Under the pieces are notes generated by a model that was given only the letters and a program-made list of their open reading frames with translations, was not told the origin of the DNA and searched no databases. Below are positions 36,901-51,000 of a stretch of 64,000 bases of DNA, piece after piece (the first letter of the stretch is position 1; each line of letters starts with the position of its first letter). A program made the translations under genes and the position numbers. The stretch comes from Amblyornis subalaris (taxonomy: Eukaryota > Chordata > Aves > Passeriformes > Ptilonorhynchidae): assembly GCA_018881555.1 (NCBI GenBank), contig JACAXG010000013.1, positions 9,648,191-9,712,190 of the forward strand, in the 5' to 3' direction.

Positions 36901-38530
36901 GAATAAATCAATGGGCTGAATCCCCCTGGCACAGCTCTGGCAGACCAGCAAGGCTACCTACATTTTGCAGATGAACAAACTGAGAGACCAAACACTTAAA
37001 ATGGAGAAGCCCTGAATTCTCTTGCATGCTTGCTGCTCTTCACTTGTGGCTTTCTGCTTACTATTCACAACAAACAAATGAGGACAAACACCTACATACT
37101 TCTTCTTCTGGTATGAGCATGCCCATGTCACCACACTGCTTGTGTGGTTTGCTGCCTCCCCCTCCCTTGACTAATGTTCTGTCTCCACTTCTTGGTCCGA
37201 GATCCTCCCTGCCTCACTCAGGGCATCTCTCTGGTGTTTTTTTTGCTTTACTTCCCTGTAAATTGTGTATATTCTCTCTCTCTCTCTGTTGNTTTTTTTT
37301 TTTTTTTAAATTTTATTTCCTTTTTTTTTTCCTTAACTCACTCCCCAGGATTCTGTTCTCCTTGCTTCAAGATAGTGCTTGAATCTGGTGAAAAAAAGCA
37401 AACCTTGTGTGTACTGCTTCAAAAGCAGAGTGGAAACCAACAGCAAAGGAGCANGGAGAGAGGAGCTGCAGCAGTACCAGGTCTGTGTGGGTTGGTTTTT
37501 CACGTTGCAGGTAAGGTGAGGAGGTGCCCTGTGCCNCTGAGCACTGCTCCCTTTTGCTGCCTCCCACCCATCACCTTCTCCTTGAGCCTCTGNATTTCTT
37601 CCTTACCCCGTGTGTGCCTTGCCTGGGGAATGCTGATGAGAGGCGTNAGTGCAGGCTGCAGGGAGGGGATTGTTCTCAGCAGATCTCAGCAGATCATCTC
37701 AGGCCTCTCCCAGCAGTGGCTGTGCACNGCACACTCCTCTGGAGATGGCTCCGCACTGCCTGCCCCTCGGTGCTCCAGCACAAGGCAGCTCTTGCCGACT
37801 GTGGCTCATCTTTTTGGCTAGCATCCCTTTTTGCTTCCAGGAAAATGATGAGTTTATGTCAGGTTCAGTAATCCTGATGTCTGCACAGCTGAGAGAAATA
37901 GCACTTCTCTGTGAGCATGAGTGTGCCTGTGTCTGTACGGAAACTGCAGCTTTGACAAGCACTCATCTGCCTTGGGAAAGAGACAGCAGGGCTTAAAAGC
38001 TCTGGAGTCACAATATGCTGACTAAGGTCACCAGTTTGCAATGACTCACAATCTGTTTTTCTGGCAGCCCAACCATACAGCAGGTTGTGCTTTTTTTTAT
38101 CTTCTGTTTCTTTCCTTTAAAAAAGCTCTACCTCAGAAAAGTTAATGCCTGAAGATATCCAGGAAGGTCTGTCCCTTTGACAGGATACATGTTCTCCTGT
38201 ACAGAATTATCTGTTCACTGGCATCCTTCCCTCACTCTGCTGTGCTAGCCAATTTTCACACTGGCAAAGAGACACTTTTAAAACTTACATTTTGAAAGAT
38301 ATTTGCTAGGTTGTCTTTCTGGTAGTCATCTTTGTTTTCCATTTTCTGATCACTTACTACTGACCTGGAGAGGNGTGTTGGGCAAAGCCAGCTGAACAGG
38401 CTGTGCCAGGATCTCACTGAGGCGCTGAGAGGTTCCTGCCTGCCATGAAGTATCTAGTTTCTAAAACGAGGGACTTTTCCACTTTTTTTATTTTCTATTC
38501 TGTGCTAAAGATAGTACTTACACCGCCTCA
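34000..38530. other. Intergenic, no gene recognised
   Basis: There are no convincing exons. A TC/T-rich low-complexity stretch occurs at 37273-37335 and distorts several frames. The 131-residue minus frame at 35416-35021 has no recognisable family or splice context. Confidence 0.45.
37273..37335. repeat. (TC)n and poly(T) low-complexity tract
   Basis: TC dinucleotides pass into two poly(T) runs of about 10-16 bases separated by 'aaattttatttcc'. Confidence 0.9.
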
Positions 38531-38540
38531 TCACCTGTGA

Positions 38541-38690
38541 ATCATAGAATCATAGTATCATAGAATGGTTTNGTTTGGAAGNAACCTGAAAAATCATCCA
38601 GTTCCAACCCCCTGCCATGGGCAGGGCCACCTTCCACTAGACCAGGTTGCTCCGAGCCCCATCCAACCTGGCCATGACCACTTCCTTGAG
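38541..38690 (-). mobile_element. CR1 LINE 3' end
   Basis: It begins with the inverted CR1 tail 'atcatagaatcatag', followed by 'ccagttccaaccccctgcca' and 'tccaacctggccatgacca'. Only about 150 bp of the 3' UTR is present. T-rich low-complexity sequence follows to about 38,830. Confidence 0.93.
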
Positions 38691-38829
38691 TACTTGGAAT
38701 TAGTCAAAGAATGTAATTTGTTAGACGAATCTGCTATGAAGGGGGTTTTTTTACTTTCACTTTGCTAACTTTTTTTTTAAAGGTTTTTTTTTTTCTTACT
38801 TTCTTCCTCTTTGTTTTTTTTCCTCTTTT

Positions 38830-41800
38830 ACCCTACAAAGAATTTTGGAACAAACAAGCAAACAGTCTTTGGGAAAGGAATCTGTTTCATTTCAAGATGT
38901 GAAGGAAATTTTAAAATCACATTTGAAATAAAATTGTTGCCCAGAAGATTTGTGTATCTGGATTAATGTCTGTTGCTTGCCTGTAGACTCCTTTGCTGTG
39001 CAGGCGATGGCAGAGCACCACAAGCCTTCATGCACTGCCCCCAGGCAGCACTTCCACTGTGCTGGGGAGGCACCTCTCAGAAGCAGGTCTTAGATAAATG
39101 GAGCAATTTGTATAAAAATAAATTAATAATAATAATCACTGGGATGGTTCTTTCAGGCTCATAATAATGTATTAAATAATGATCACTAATTTGTTGTTTA
39201 GAAAACCCCCAAACCCAGCCAAGCATTTCCGTTTTCAGTAGATAGCAATTCAATTAGTGTTGTGGTGGAGTTAAATCTCTTGGTATTCCTGTGAGAAATT
39301 TTATTCTTTATTTATTTTTGTTTTATTGACTGGGACACAGGGACATACTTGGCTGAGGGCACAAAATGAATCTATTTGAAGTTTTCTAGGAATTTTGCCA
39401 TAGTTAATATAACTGGTTGGAAGGTGGCTGTTGGTATTGTCTGTAGCTTAGCCCTCCTCTGAAGAGGTGGCCACAGTGCAGAAATGTCCATTTTCTGCTC
39501 ACACTGTTGCAAAGAACATTTTTCTCCCTATTCCCAACAGGGAGAGATCTTATAGGAAAGAAAAATGCCTCCTGAAGCCCAGCAACCACTGAACACCATG
39601 GGAGGCAGGACCACCTAAATCACAGCCCCTCCTCAAAAGCCTCCTGCTAGGGCTTTACAGCTTCACNTGTTTCTCACATTTCCTCCTTTCTGTGTTTCCC
39701 TGCGCAAGCTCAGGCAAGGAAGAGCTTTTGCTGGGTACAGAAATCAGTGGCTCTTGGGGCATTTTTAGGCCCATTGCTGTCAGTGAAGCACTTCATTCAG
39801 AAAGCCCTTCAGAGCGAACAGAGGCCACGGCACATTCCTCCGTGCCTGGGGACTTGCACCAGGCTGGGGCTTAGCAGTGGAAATTTTTATGTTTTCCAGC
39901 ATGAAAACAAAGTTCTTCTCTTGACTGAGATCTCATGCAGTGCTGACAGCATTTGCTGGGGTGCTGCCAAATAACAAAGGGCAGTATTTTCTCTAAAAAG
40001 CAGAGCACGTATTAAAAGTTTCTAAGCTGTGTTTGTGAAAATCTTGGAGTCACTTGATTAGGAGCTTGGAGTTGGTCAGACTCCTTCCAGCTTCCCCACT
40101 TCACCCTCATTTCTGTATGATACTGCAGCTGCTCTGATGAAAAACAGTTATTTAAAAATTTGCTCGTAGCTATGGCAACCTTCATGCACTGTATTTCAAT
40201 GGAAACTCTAAAGCAGCATCAGAAGTTTCTTAATAGGATATTTATGAAGATTTTAGTCTTTGTACATTTTAAAATTGAAATATTCCATTTTTAAAGGGGT
40301 GTTATCAAAATCTCATTAATTTCAGAACTGCATTTTCGTTTTGAGAGCTGCTGCTTAGCCTTTTTTGTTGCTGCTGTTGTTGTTGTTTGGTTTTGTTTTT
40401 GTTTAAGGTTCCTCTGCTTGCTTTAACTCTTCAGAACCTAAGACCTGGGGCAGTTTCCAAGTGCCAGCTCCTCCCTCCTGTCTGTGCCTGCCTCCCACTC
40501 TGTCTAGCAGACCCTGGTTCTGCACTGGAGGGAGAGGGCAGCCAGTGTGTTGGCACGAGTTTGGAGCAGTGCCAGGGATCTCAGATTTTGCCTTCCTGCA
40601 GTAAATAACCCACAGGTTTATTTAGCTCTTTGCCCATGCAGTTGCCTGTTGTTTGCCTGCTCTGAGAGAAACAAATAGATGTGCTCCCACCTATTTTAGG
40701 TATTTTACTATCTCCATGATATTTCAATGTTTCTTCTCAAAGGCACANACTTTCAGGGGGTACTGTCTAGGCACAGTTCCAGTAGGTTTTAACGTCACGT
40801 ACAAATCACCCTGGAAGTGTTAAATTTGCAAATCTGCTATTTTTCTTTTGTTTTCTTCCCTCTTCTTTTCCTCTGTGCATTCACACCTTCAAAATCATGA
40901 GGATAAAATTAAGGAAGCCTTGCTGAGACATACACTCTGCTGCCCTAAACCCCTCGAGCTGTGATGATATGTTCTGGTGCCTCCGAAGTGTGGATTAGGT
41001 CTAATTAATACTGTTTCTTGATCAATGGCTTTGACACAAATGCATCGAAGGGATTTATGTAATTACAGCTGTAACAGCAAGGGCTTTTTGCTAGGTAGCT
41101 CCCAGCGCTGCAGCAGGGAAGTTTGCTCCTAGTGATGGGATTTTTGTCTGCTGTAGGTGACTGCACCATCACTTTTGAGTTTTTGTTTGTTTTTGTTCTT
41201 TTTCCTGGGCAGGTTTGAAGCTACTGGTTTGCAGTGGAGGATGTCTGAGATTTGGGTAGGCACTTTCCTCAGCTGCCACAGGTTTCTATAACTGGGCATT
41301 GGCACCTTTTGTCTGTTTACTCCTGACTCACATGGTGAAATGTTCATTTTTGGAAATGCCTCACAGTAGGTTATAATGAGGGGGTGTTTTCAAGGTATTC
41401 AAAGAGGATTTTTGTGTTTCTTTATTCTAATCTTTAGAAAAGAGAGTTGAATTGATCACGTTTCTCACAATACATCTGAGAGGAAACATGCAAAGGATGC
41501 GAAACATTCAATACCCTCTAGTTCTCCCATTCTGCATTTTGGAGGACTGACATTGTCTCCACTCTCCTCCTGGTACAATGGACTTCCAGGGTTGGATCCA
41601 TATGGCTTGTCTGTTGNTGTAATCAGATGAGACAGTACCAGGACAGGGAAGAATATCCTCCTGTTAGATAGACAGGGCTCTAGAAGGGGAATTGCTCTAC
41701 TGCAAGGAAATTAAATTAAATTACAGAATTTTGCAGTCCATTGACTGCACTAAACCAACTACACTTTATTTAGGGTTGTGAAGCTCTAATGGAGCTTGGA

Positions 41801-43400
41801 AAAGCTGCCAAAGGGGCTGGAATGATAACTGTATTGCAATGGGAAGTTTGTGATTCAACAAGAAATTGGAAGGATCAAAGAAAATAAGGCTGTATGGGAA
41901 TTTTAGGAATCTTGTAGTCTAGACCATACAGTGTGCTCAGAGGCATTAGCAGACATCAAGGAGATGCAGGGCTTGGGTTCAGGGCTGGATCTAGGCTTGA
42001 GCAGCTTTATGTTGCAAAATGTACCTGTCATGGTACAAGCACGCATCAAAGGATATGTGGCAGGGCAGCCCTGCATTCCTTTGGCATGGAGGTGTTCAGG
42101 AATGCTGAGAGTGGAGGTCACTGAGTGCCAGCGAGGTCCTTTATAAACCAGCACAGCATGAAAGAGGCTGGAGGGACAGGGCTGCAGAGACATCATCCGA
42201 TCATGTCTGCCCTCTCTTCCGCTGGATTTTATGCAGAGAAGCACTTGGTCAGCCCTGAGCATTAAAGCTCTTCTGCCTTTTTTGGGAAGTGCCACGTGCA
42301 GCCACACAGGGCTTCACTGTGCTGCCATCCGTGTGCTGTGAGTAGGGCAGGATCAATGCCAAACTGTGGATTAAAATAGCATTAACACCATCTACTTTGG
42401 GCCATTGTGCTGAGGCAGTGGGACCATGAGCCAAAGCTTTCAACTTAAGAAGAAATATTATCTACAGTTTGCCTAGAGGCAGCCAAGAAACTGTTAGAAG
42501 CTGTAGCATACCTTGTTATGCTTTTCTGTTTGTTGGTTTTAAAGTCAAATTGGCTTCTTTCGGTAGTAGGACAAAGTGAACACAATTAGCAGGCCAAAGA
42601 TGGGGAATGATGTTGGGATAATCTGCTTCAGGAGGATTCGTGCCCCATGTAAATTAACTTGCAGATGGCAATACACCTTGGCTTAGGTTTCATTTTGACT
42701 GGAATTTTCTCTTTCACTGTTTAGGACAAGAAGATGTAGGTAGATCTAACTCTTTCCAGCAATTCAGTGCTTTTAGCTACAAAACTATAATGGAAAGAAA
42801 AATGCAATTTGGAAAGGGGCCAACAATGTTTGGTTTGTTCTATAGTTTCCCAGNGAAAAAATAAAAGGTTTTTCCCCCTGCACAGCTCAAAACATGGAAA
42901 CAAATTCTAACAACAGCTCACAACTGGAAGGGATTAACATGAGCTACAGCTTACGAAAGCCATTTTCAAAAGCTGTTTGAAGGAACCACTGAATTGCTGC
43001 ACCTCCTCAGCACGCCCTCAGTTGTGCTGCTGCTGCCAGAGCAGCTTGTGGCTGCTCACATTGCTCTACCTGTTGCACTAATGGCCTGGTGGGGCTTCCA
43101 GCACCAGCTCTAGCAGGATACCTTACTCTGAAACAAATGTGCAAATATTTCTAGGAGACTTTTAAAATCTGTCATCTGTCTGGCTGCCTTTATTCAGATA
43201 CAGTGTGAAGTTTCCAACATATCTAATCCTTCTCTAATTTAATAGATTAAGAGTTTGAAGCCACGCTACTCTCCATCATTTCATAGGGGCTCTCCAGCTA
43301 AATCTGGTGGGTTGGTAGCTTTGAAATCTCTGTAAATTTCTCGGTTGGTATTTAAAGTTTCACTACTCCTTCCTGGTTAGACATATGACAAGCTCTGGCC
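38830..43400. other. Intergenic, no gene recognised
   Basis: Single-copy-looking DNA with small simple repeats (AAT-rich at 39111-39137, GTT-rich at 40365-40410). No exon, RNA gene or known transposon was recognised. Confidence 0.45.
40365..40410. repeat. GTT-rich simple repeat
   Basis: Imperfect (TTG)n passing into 'ggttttgtttttgttt'. Confidence 0.8.
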
Positions 43401-43599
43401 TTTCCACTGTTTGGTTTTAGTTTCCTTCAGCGATTTTTCCCTTAATCTTGCAGCTCACATCCGCAGGGAAAAGAAAAAAAANCCCCACGAGTTCTCTGTA
43501 CTTCTGCTAAATAAAACCAGCTCACATAAACCCCCTTTGAGGGCCAAGAAATCTTGTGATAAAGCCGAGTTCTCTGATGCAAACTCTTCAAAACTGGCC

Positions 43600-43990
43600 G
43601 AGGATCTGGAAACGTGCGTATTTGCTCGAGCAAAACAAATATTTGCGGGCGGCTCGGCAGCTCTGCCCGCTGCCATCGGCCGCGCCTCTCGGCGGCTCCG
43701 CGCCNACGCCTGCGGCGAGCGGGCACAGCCGGCCGGGCTGGCGAAGATCCCAGGGATTCGGGGTGTTCGGGGCTTTTCCCCGGTTCCCCAGAGCAGCGGG
43801 AGCGGAGCGAGGCTGCCTTTGCCCACGAGAGGGCAGGAGCGCCACGGCAGAGACCGCGCGGGGAGCGGGAATGGGATGCGCCGGGATGCGCGCCCGGCTG
43901 CCCGAAAAACCGGCCTCTGGCTCTCAGCAGCAGAAGGGAAAGCCGTGCCGGGGAGAGGGTGGGCATCGAGTGGGGTTGGTTGATAAGGGT
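43600..43990. promoter_or_regulatory. Orphan CpG island
   Basis: Very CpG-dense DNA ('gccatcggccgcgcctctcg', 'gagaccgcgcggggagcggg') lies in a gene-poor stretch 10 kb beyond miR-146a. Open frames exist on both strands (up to 190 residues) but are rich in Arg, Ala, Gly and Pro, as in any G+C-rich DNA, and match nothing I know. It may be the promoter of an unannotated transcript. ATP10B in mammals runs toward miR-146a from further away, so this is unlikely to be its main promoter. Confidence 0.6.
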
Positions 43991-44071
43991 TTGCTGAGCA
44001 TTTTGAGCGGGGGGAAACAGAGAATGAATCTTTGCCGGTAATTCTGGCCGGAGAAATTGTGGAGAAGGTGN

Positions 44072-45010
44072 GGCATCCTCAGGGGTCTCTATTTGGATTG
44101 GTGCTGTTCAACGTCTTTGTCAGCCAGGTGGACGGTGGGATGGAGGGCACCCTCAGCAAGTCACCGAGCTGTGTGGGGGTGTCCACACGCTGCAGGGAAG
44201 GGATGCCATCCAGAGGGACCTGGACAGGCTGGAGAGGCGGGCCCGTGTGGACCTCACGGACTTCAACAGGGCCAAGTGGAAGGTCCTGCATGTAGGTCAG
44301 GGCAATCCCAAGCACAAGCACAGGCTGGGTGGAGGATGGATTGAGAGCTGAGATGAAGGATTTGGGAGTGTTAGTTGATGAGAAGCTTAACGTGACCCAG
44401 CGATGTTCATTCACAGCCCGGAAAGCCAGCCATGTCCTGGGCTGCATCCAAAGCTGTGTGGGCAGCAGGTGAGGGAGGGGATTCTGCCCCTCTGCTCCAT
44501 TCTTGTGAAACCCCACCTGGAGTGCTGCNTCCAGCTCTGGGGTCCCCAACATGAGAAGGACATGGACTTTTTGGAGTGGGTCCAGAGGAGGCCACAAAGA
44601 TGCTCCAAGGGCTGGAGGACCTCTGCTATGGAGACAGGCTGGGAGAGCTCGGGGTGTTCAGCCTGAAGAAGAGGAGGCTCCAGGGAGTCCTTAGAGCACC
44701 TTTCAGCACCTCAAAGGGCTCCAAGAGAGCTGGAGCGGGACTTTGGACAAGCGCATAGAGTGATAGGACAAGGGATAATGGCTTTAATCTGAAAGAGAGT
44801 AGCTTTAGATTGGATGTTAGGAAGAAGATTTTCCCTGTGAGGATGGTGAGGCCCTGGCACAGGTTGCCCAGAGAAGCCATGGATGCCCCGTCCTGGAAGT
44901 GTTCAAGGCCAGGTTGGATGGGGCTTGGAGCAACCTGGTCTAGTGGAAGGGGTTTGGGACAAGGTGATTTTCCAGGTCTGCCCCAACCCAAACCATTCTA
45001 TGTTTTTATG
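44072..45010 (+). mobile_element. CR1 LINE, 3' part of the reverse-transcriptase ORF plus 3' UTR
   Basis: The fragment shows CR1 landmarks in order: 'ggtgctgttcaacgtctttg', 'gagggacctggacaggctgg', 'gccaagtggaaggtcctgca', 'tggagtgctg', 'agcctgaagaagaggaggct', 'tgataggacaagggataatg', 'gattggatgttaggaagaag' and a terminal 'ccattctatg'. About 940 bp remain, 5'-truncated, with frameshifts and stops, so it is inactive. It begins within about 100 bp of the orphan CpG island. Confidence 0.95.
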
Positions 45011-45014
45011 GTTT

Positions 45015-48000
45015 TACTTTAAAACTACTAGTTTTAGCAAAGAATTTGCAGGTGGTAGTAGAACAAGGGGTAAAGTCAATAAGGGGGTGGCCTCAAAACC
45101 ATTACTTCCACTGACTGGCACTGGGCATTTATCCCGTTCCCTTCTTGGACTTGGCAGGAAAAGAAATTCAGTGATCCCAGGCTTGTTTAATCAAAATAGA
45201 GCTGTGGTTGCCTTTGCTTCAGGGATTGTCTGTTTGCACAGAAGATTGCTGATCTGAACCTGAGAAACATTTGCTTCATCTCCTTCCCCCTTCCCTGAAG
45301 ATGCCTGGTTTGCAGCAGTGTGTCAGCCCCTTTTGNGAAGCTGCCTGCAGAGCTACTTGGNAAGCCAAACACAGCTCTTCAGATTTATTAAAATGCATTG
45401 CTTGCTTTTTGTCAACAGTGCTGATGTTGGTAAGAACAACAGGGCAAACACCTTAATAGGCAAGCCAGGCCTGTGTAGTGTTTATCTCACACACACACAA
45501 AGTCTGGATATGGCTCAGCTATTGCTTTACAGGCAGTGGTATTAGTCTGGAATGGTGTTGGAATTAAGGGCAGAAGTCTAGATGGCTGCTGAGCTTAATA
45601 CTGAGCCGATTGTCTGCAGGGCTGTGGTCTGAACCCTGACCCAGTGCTGAGCATCCCTACGAGTGCAGATCTTTGGGGCAGCACTGCAGCTAAGGAAAGC
45701 TTTTATCTGGCTCAGGCTGGACACAGAGTGAAAGACCCTGTCACCATGGAGTGCTGTGAGGGCTGGGACTGTGTGTCTGCCACTCTCCATCCACACTGAT
45801 GAAATAAAAGAGGCAGCTCTTCAGGTGCTGTGCTAGGAGAGCATATTACAGAAATAGAAACAATTGACCTGGCACTGCCCTCCTGTGGGTAGAGCTGCCT
45901 TTCCACAATGCACAAAAGCGCCAAAAATGCTTCTCCTCCATGCACAGGAGAGAGAGTAGTCTCCTCTGCTGCCATTAACGAAGAACTGATCAAATTAGTT
46001 AATAATTTTAATGGTAGGGGTATTTGTTTTTTGATCTGAAAAATTCTGGTTGCTGTCCAAATCATCTAGATATTTTCCAATGTGAGTAAATGAGTAAATA
46101 TTACAAATACATGATAAAAAGATAAAGAGCCTCACTGAATACTTTTACAAAGAGGCTGAAAGACAGCACCGAATTGCTGAAATAAAATGCATCAGTGGAT
46201 GTAAATGGATCTCACCTGTGAGAATTGAAGTCCCTTTTGTTTGAATGTCTAGTTGTGACCAACTGGGGTTTGCAACCCGTCTCGGGAAAGGTAGAGCCAT
46301 TTGTTTAAAATGCTTAACCTTTGTGTAAGAGTTGCTCCAGTAATGACTCAGGAGGAGACTGCAGTGCATTGAATCACTACTTAAATTGTCTACTGCGTGA
46401 AGAATTCAGCTGCAGAAAAAAGGTTAGTGAAAAGCCTCTAAGGTGTAAGGCGATCTCAGCCCAAACTGCTCTGATCGTTTTAACTTGGTAACTGCTGCAG
46501 TCTGGGCTCAGCCTCACTGCTGATGGCATTTTCCACTGCAGGATTGTTCTCCTGCTTTTCTTTGGATTGTGTTGGTATTGCCCTGTGTCCAAATATAGAG
46601 AATGTTTCCTTTCAGTGCTTTTTGTATGCAAAATGTGTTAATCTGTGCTAAGCAGCAGAGCATCTTCTATAAGCTGATATTTTGGCACCTCCTTTGGTCC
46701 GTAGCTATTTCAACTTTCCTGAGCTGTTTGAAGGGGAAACGTCCTGGCACAGAAAGCAGAGCTGCAGACGTCCCACTGCTTAAAGGCACTGAGGTACCTT
46801 CAGCAGGTGAAACTCTTCTGTCAGAGGAGTCCNGGCCTACATGGACATGCTGAAACTGTGGTGGAAATCTTGCAGATGTGATTTCCTGTCTCGAAAGGAG
46901 GTGCTTTGTTCCTATGAGGTCAGGAGCTGGATCAGAAAGATGACAACTTTCTGAGAAGTAGAAACTTTAGGGAGAACAACTGCCATGGAGAAGCTGGCCC
47001 TAAGGATGGTGAAGGATGTCTGTGAGCATCTCAGCAGAGGGTATCCAAGATTGTCAGTGACTCCAACAAGCCATGGCCAGTCCTGCTCCTTTCTGTGCTG
47101 TTGTGTAAAGCAGTTCTCACCTCCGTTTGTACCCAAAGAGAGGTGCTGCCTTGGAAGCTGTGAGGGTGGGAATCAGCAGCCAGCTCTGTCTGCTGTGGGC
47201 AGAGCTGCTGGTCCAGCCCATGCCCTGCAGTCCTGTCCTGTGCTGTTGTGGCTGTGGAAAGGATCGCCATAAAGGCGGGGCTGTCCCGCTCCTGTATTCC
47301 ATCGACTTCTCTTGCTTACAGCAGACTGAGCATTGCCATCTGATCTTGTTCAAGCCAGGGAGAGCCTTACAGCTCCTAAGTAACTAAATGGAGAGACCAA
47401 GTATTTCACTGGAATCTGAGTAACCTGCTGGATGGCGGGGGGTGGGAACAACCTCAATTTCCCACAGTGAATAATGAAATAATTACATCATAACTGACAA
47501 AGCTGCTGATTGTGAGGAGGTTCAATTTCCCAAGGGCAGTACTAAGATGACAAGCTTTCCCCTCTGGTGTGACATTTACTGCTCTTCCTTGTGTGATATT
47601 TTATAGTGGTTTCTGTGGAGCAAGTGGCTACTTAGCAAAACTAATGTGTCAGTATGAGACCCTTATGTGGGATCTGGGACTTCATCACTGAGCTTTTCAT
47701 GTATTTCAAAAAACATATTAATGTCAGGAGAGATAATTTATCAGTTGCTTACTAGTTTGCTTTCCAGCTCACACCACAAAGATTTTATCCAGGGGTTCTT
47801 GCAGTGCTCCCAGGAGATATTGGCAGAAGCAGCTCCCTGGAGCTAAAGTGGAGAAGACAATTTAATATGACTAAAGTTTAAAAGATGCTTCTCTCCTTTC
47901 TAATTCAAATTACCTGTGATGAATTATCACTCCTCCTAGGGTTAGAATATAAGCCCAGCATCTTATACCTGGTGACATTTAATAGCTGTGCGTATGCAGC

Positions 48001-51000
48001 CTCTTTGCTCTGTGACCCAAGAGAATGGCTTCTTAATATTCCTCTTAAAGACTTAATGTTTGTGTTGGATTTCCTGTAAATTCATAGTATTTCATTTGCA
48101 GCCAAACTGCAACAAACCCCACATAACTATTAGGAAGCCTTGCACGTAGATACAGAAAATGCAGTCACAAGATTGCTAAACAGAAATTGCTCTATCTTTA
48201 AAATGATCATGAGCTGTCAGCTGTTCCTTTGTTTGGATTATTATAGACACACATAAACCATTTGATTGAATGCTCAAGTTTTCCCCAGCTAGAATCCAGA
48301 CGGATGTCTGATAAAATAACAAACACACCCCACTCCACCCCTCCTCAAAATCCCCTTCCTGCTTCGGCTGTATTTCTCCCTGTATCGAAGCCAGTATTTC
48401 ATGGACTAAATTGGACAAAGCAAGCAAACAATCTCCTTTGCATTGATTTCCAAATCAAATCATTGTTAATCACATCGATATTCCCAGCTGGTTCAACAGC
48501 CTTGGAGGCCAGCTTTCCAGCTCAAACGAGCTCCTCTGCATGGATGCCACGGAGCCCTCTGTGTCAGCAGGTTCACTATTAGTTCGTGTTGGAAGCTTTC
48601 AGGTCTGAGTCTCTCACCTCTTCTTTCTACCCTCATTCTGCACTTGACGTTGGATTTCGCATCTCTCTGTGATGGGAAGGGGACAGCTGCCTAGTGCTAA
48701 AATCAGATCCAGGGCAGGCACCATTGACTCACCTAAAAGGAACCACAGTTCCTCAGTCACTGGGAAGCATGGCGCATATTTCAGCACAGTGAGCTGCTAG
48801 TTTCTGGGGCTAAACTCTTTTATTTTGGAGTACAGCTCTGATGAGGGATGTGACATCTTAAAGGGTGTCAGAGTCTGCCTCCTCAGGCTCTGCTGACTGT
48901 GGGGCAGGAGCCTGCTCCTGCAGACATTTGTCCAAAGGATTAATTTCAAATCCATGTGCATCTCTTTATGTTCAGTGAGATGGCTCTCATGCTTTAAACA
49001 GAGCGAGTGCCTGTGCTTTGGGAGAATGGCAGTCAGGGCAGACAGTGGAGCTATGGTCTGACTGTGGCAGGAGCAGCACTAGTCCTGGCAGCTCAGTGTG
49101 GGAAGGGATGCTGGCAGGATGTGGGAGGAACTCAGAATCAGCAGCCCTGCCCGAGGTCAGGTTTCACTGCAGGCGGTGAACANCTCCTTCCCTCAGTTGC
49201 AAAAGAGGGAGCAGAAAGGAAGGGAANGTGGCAGTCTCAAACACAGCCGTTTCCAGCCGTAACAAGAAACCCCAGCAGNGTGCACACACGGGCAGAGAAG
49301 CACACGCGGAGCACATCCCAGTCCCATGTAGAGATGCCTGTCAGATTGGATTAATGGCCAGTCTGAATAGGAGAGGATGAGCCTTGGAGACCTAAATACC
49401 TTCTCCCAGTTTGACATAGCTCACAGGAGCTCTGTCTGTGCACACCTGGGCACAGCTGGCTGGGAAAACATATGCTGCCCGTTTGACGCGTAATAAATTT
49501 ACCCTGTCAGATAAGCAAGACTTCAGGACTATATCTATAACATCTATTAGGAACGGCAAATTAATTAAGTATGAACTAATTAACCTGCTTGCTCTCTGCC
49601 AGTTCCTTTGCCAGTGCAGCAGGGCTCACCCTGCCCCAGCCCTGCAGCAGCTGCGCTGTCCTGGGCAGCTCTGGGTTTGCTAATGGCCCATGTGCTGCTC
49701 CCCTGGTCGGGGGACTGAGGTGCCCTCTGCTTAATGAGGCCACTGACAGTTGGATGGTGCTTTCTGTGAGCATTTTCCCCTGAGCCTGCGCTGAGATTGC
49801 CTGTGGACAGGCTGTACTCCGGCCTCAGGCTGGAGTGTGAGCTGTAGAGGAGGGTCACCAGCCGAGGCTGGGATTGGAATGGGGTTTTGAAGGATCTCTG
49901 CCTTAGAAATGGAACGAGGTGAAGACAGTTCTAGAAAGAGACTTAAGATGGTTGAGCTGAATTGAGTATTGGTGTAACAGAGAGCCCTTTGAACCATCCT
50001 TTAGCAGAGGCTCTATAGCCTCAAAGAAGCTTTTTTTAGCCAGGGGAAATTGGGGCTAATTTCAGCCTGCCATGGTTAACCTGCTAGAGACCATTGTGTC
50101 CTCTGCCAGGGCCTGCACAGGAGCCCCTGAGCACAGCAGGAGGCTCTGCACCCTCAGCCCACGCAGAGCCGCAGGTGGGTTCACCCCCTCAGAGCTTGTC
50201 TCTATTCTCTTGCTGTCACATTTCTGTGTCTGTTCACTTGTAAATCANATTGCCGTGTTCTCTGATGATAATGTTTTACTCCTCTGAAAATTACTGTTTG
50301 CACAATGGCATCTGTACGATGCTATTTTCCCCTCTGAATAATCATTTTCATAATCTGAAACCAAAAAGAAAACCCAAACCACTACCATGGAAGAAAGGAA
50401 AATTCTCATGGAATAAATTTCCATAGACTCAGTTAAATTTCCTCGTAAATGAATATTACTTCTGGAGCTTTCTATGAAGGCAGCAATGAGAGAATTATTC
50501 TACTCTGTTTTTAACTACTGACCCTACAAAACAGTTTCCTCAGCATACTATCAGAGGTGTTGTAGAGCTGATGCATTCACTATTTCCTGTTTTATAGAGC
50601 TGATATTCAAATTGAATGATGTCCCTTGTCACAAATATAATTTTATCCTTCTACTGTACTTGCCAAGAACAGTGCAACAGCCTCACTGTTAGACACTGTG
50701 CTTGCTTCATAACTTTAAAATATGTTAGCACTTTGTTCNTAATAGATGGCTTAAACAATGTACGTGCTGAATTTTTAATGGTAACAATAAGGTATTTATT
50801 TTACTCGTATTTGAAGAAGGAGCAGGAAGCACAAATNCCTTGTGAGAAAACTTGTTTTTTGTGAGACTAAGTCCAGTTTTGCAGTGGGGCTGGATCACAC
50901 CAGCATCCTTTTTTGAGGGGACTGGGAAAATGTTGCAATTACTACAGGTGATTTGTCATTTAAGGGTGTTACGAAAAATACTTCAGGGACTCTCACAGCA

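Noticed and set aside
37174..37821. 215-residue plus frame with several X residues
   Set aside because: It starts in TC/T-rich low-complexity sequence and survives partly because Ns mask codons; no homology recognised.
43411..43983. 190-residue plus-strand frame and overlapping minus frames of up to 174 residues
   Set aside because: They lie in a CpG island where stops are rare; composition is Arg/Ala/Gly/Pro-rich in all frames, with no family motif and no splice support.
44079..44597. 172-residue minus frame
   Set aside because: It is the antisense of a CR1 LINE fragment lying on the plus strand.
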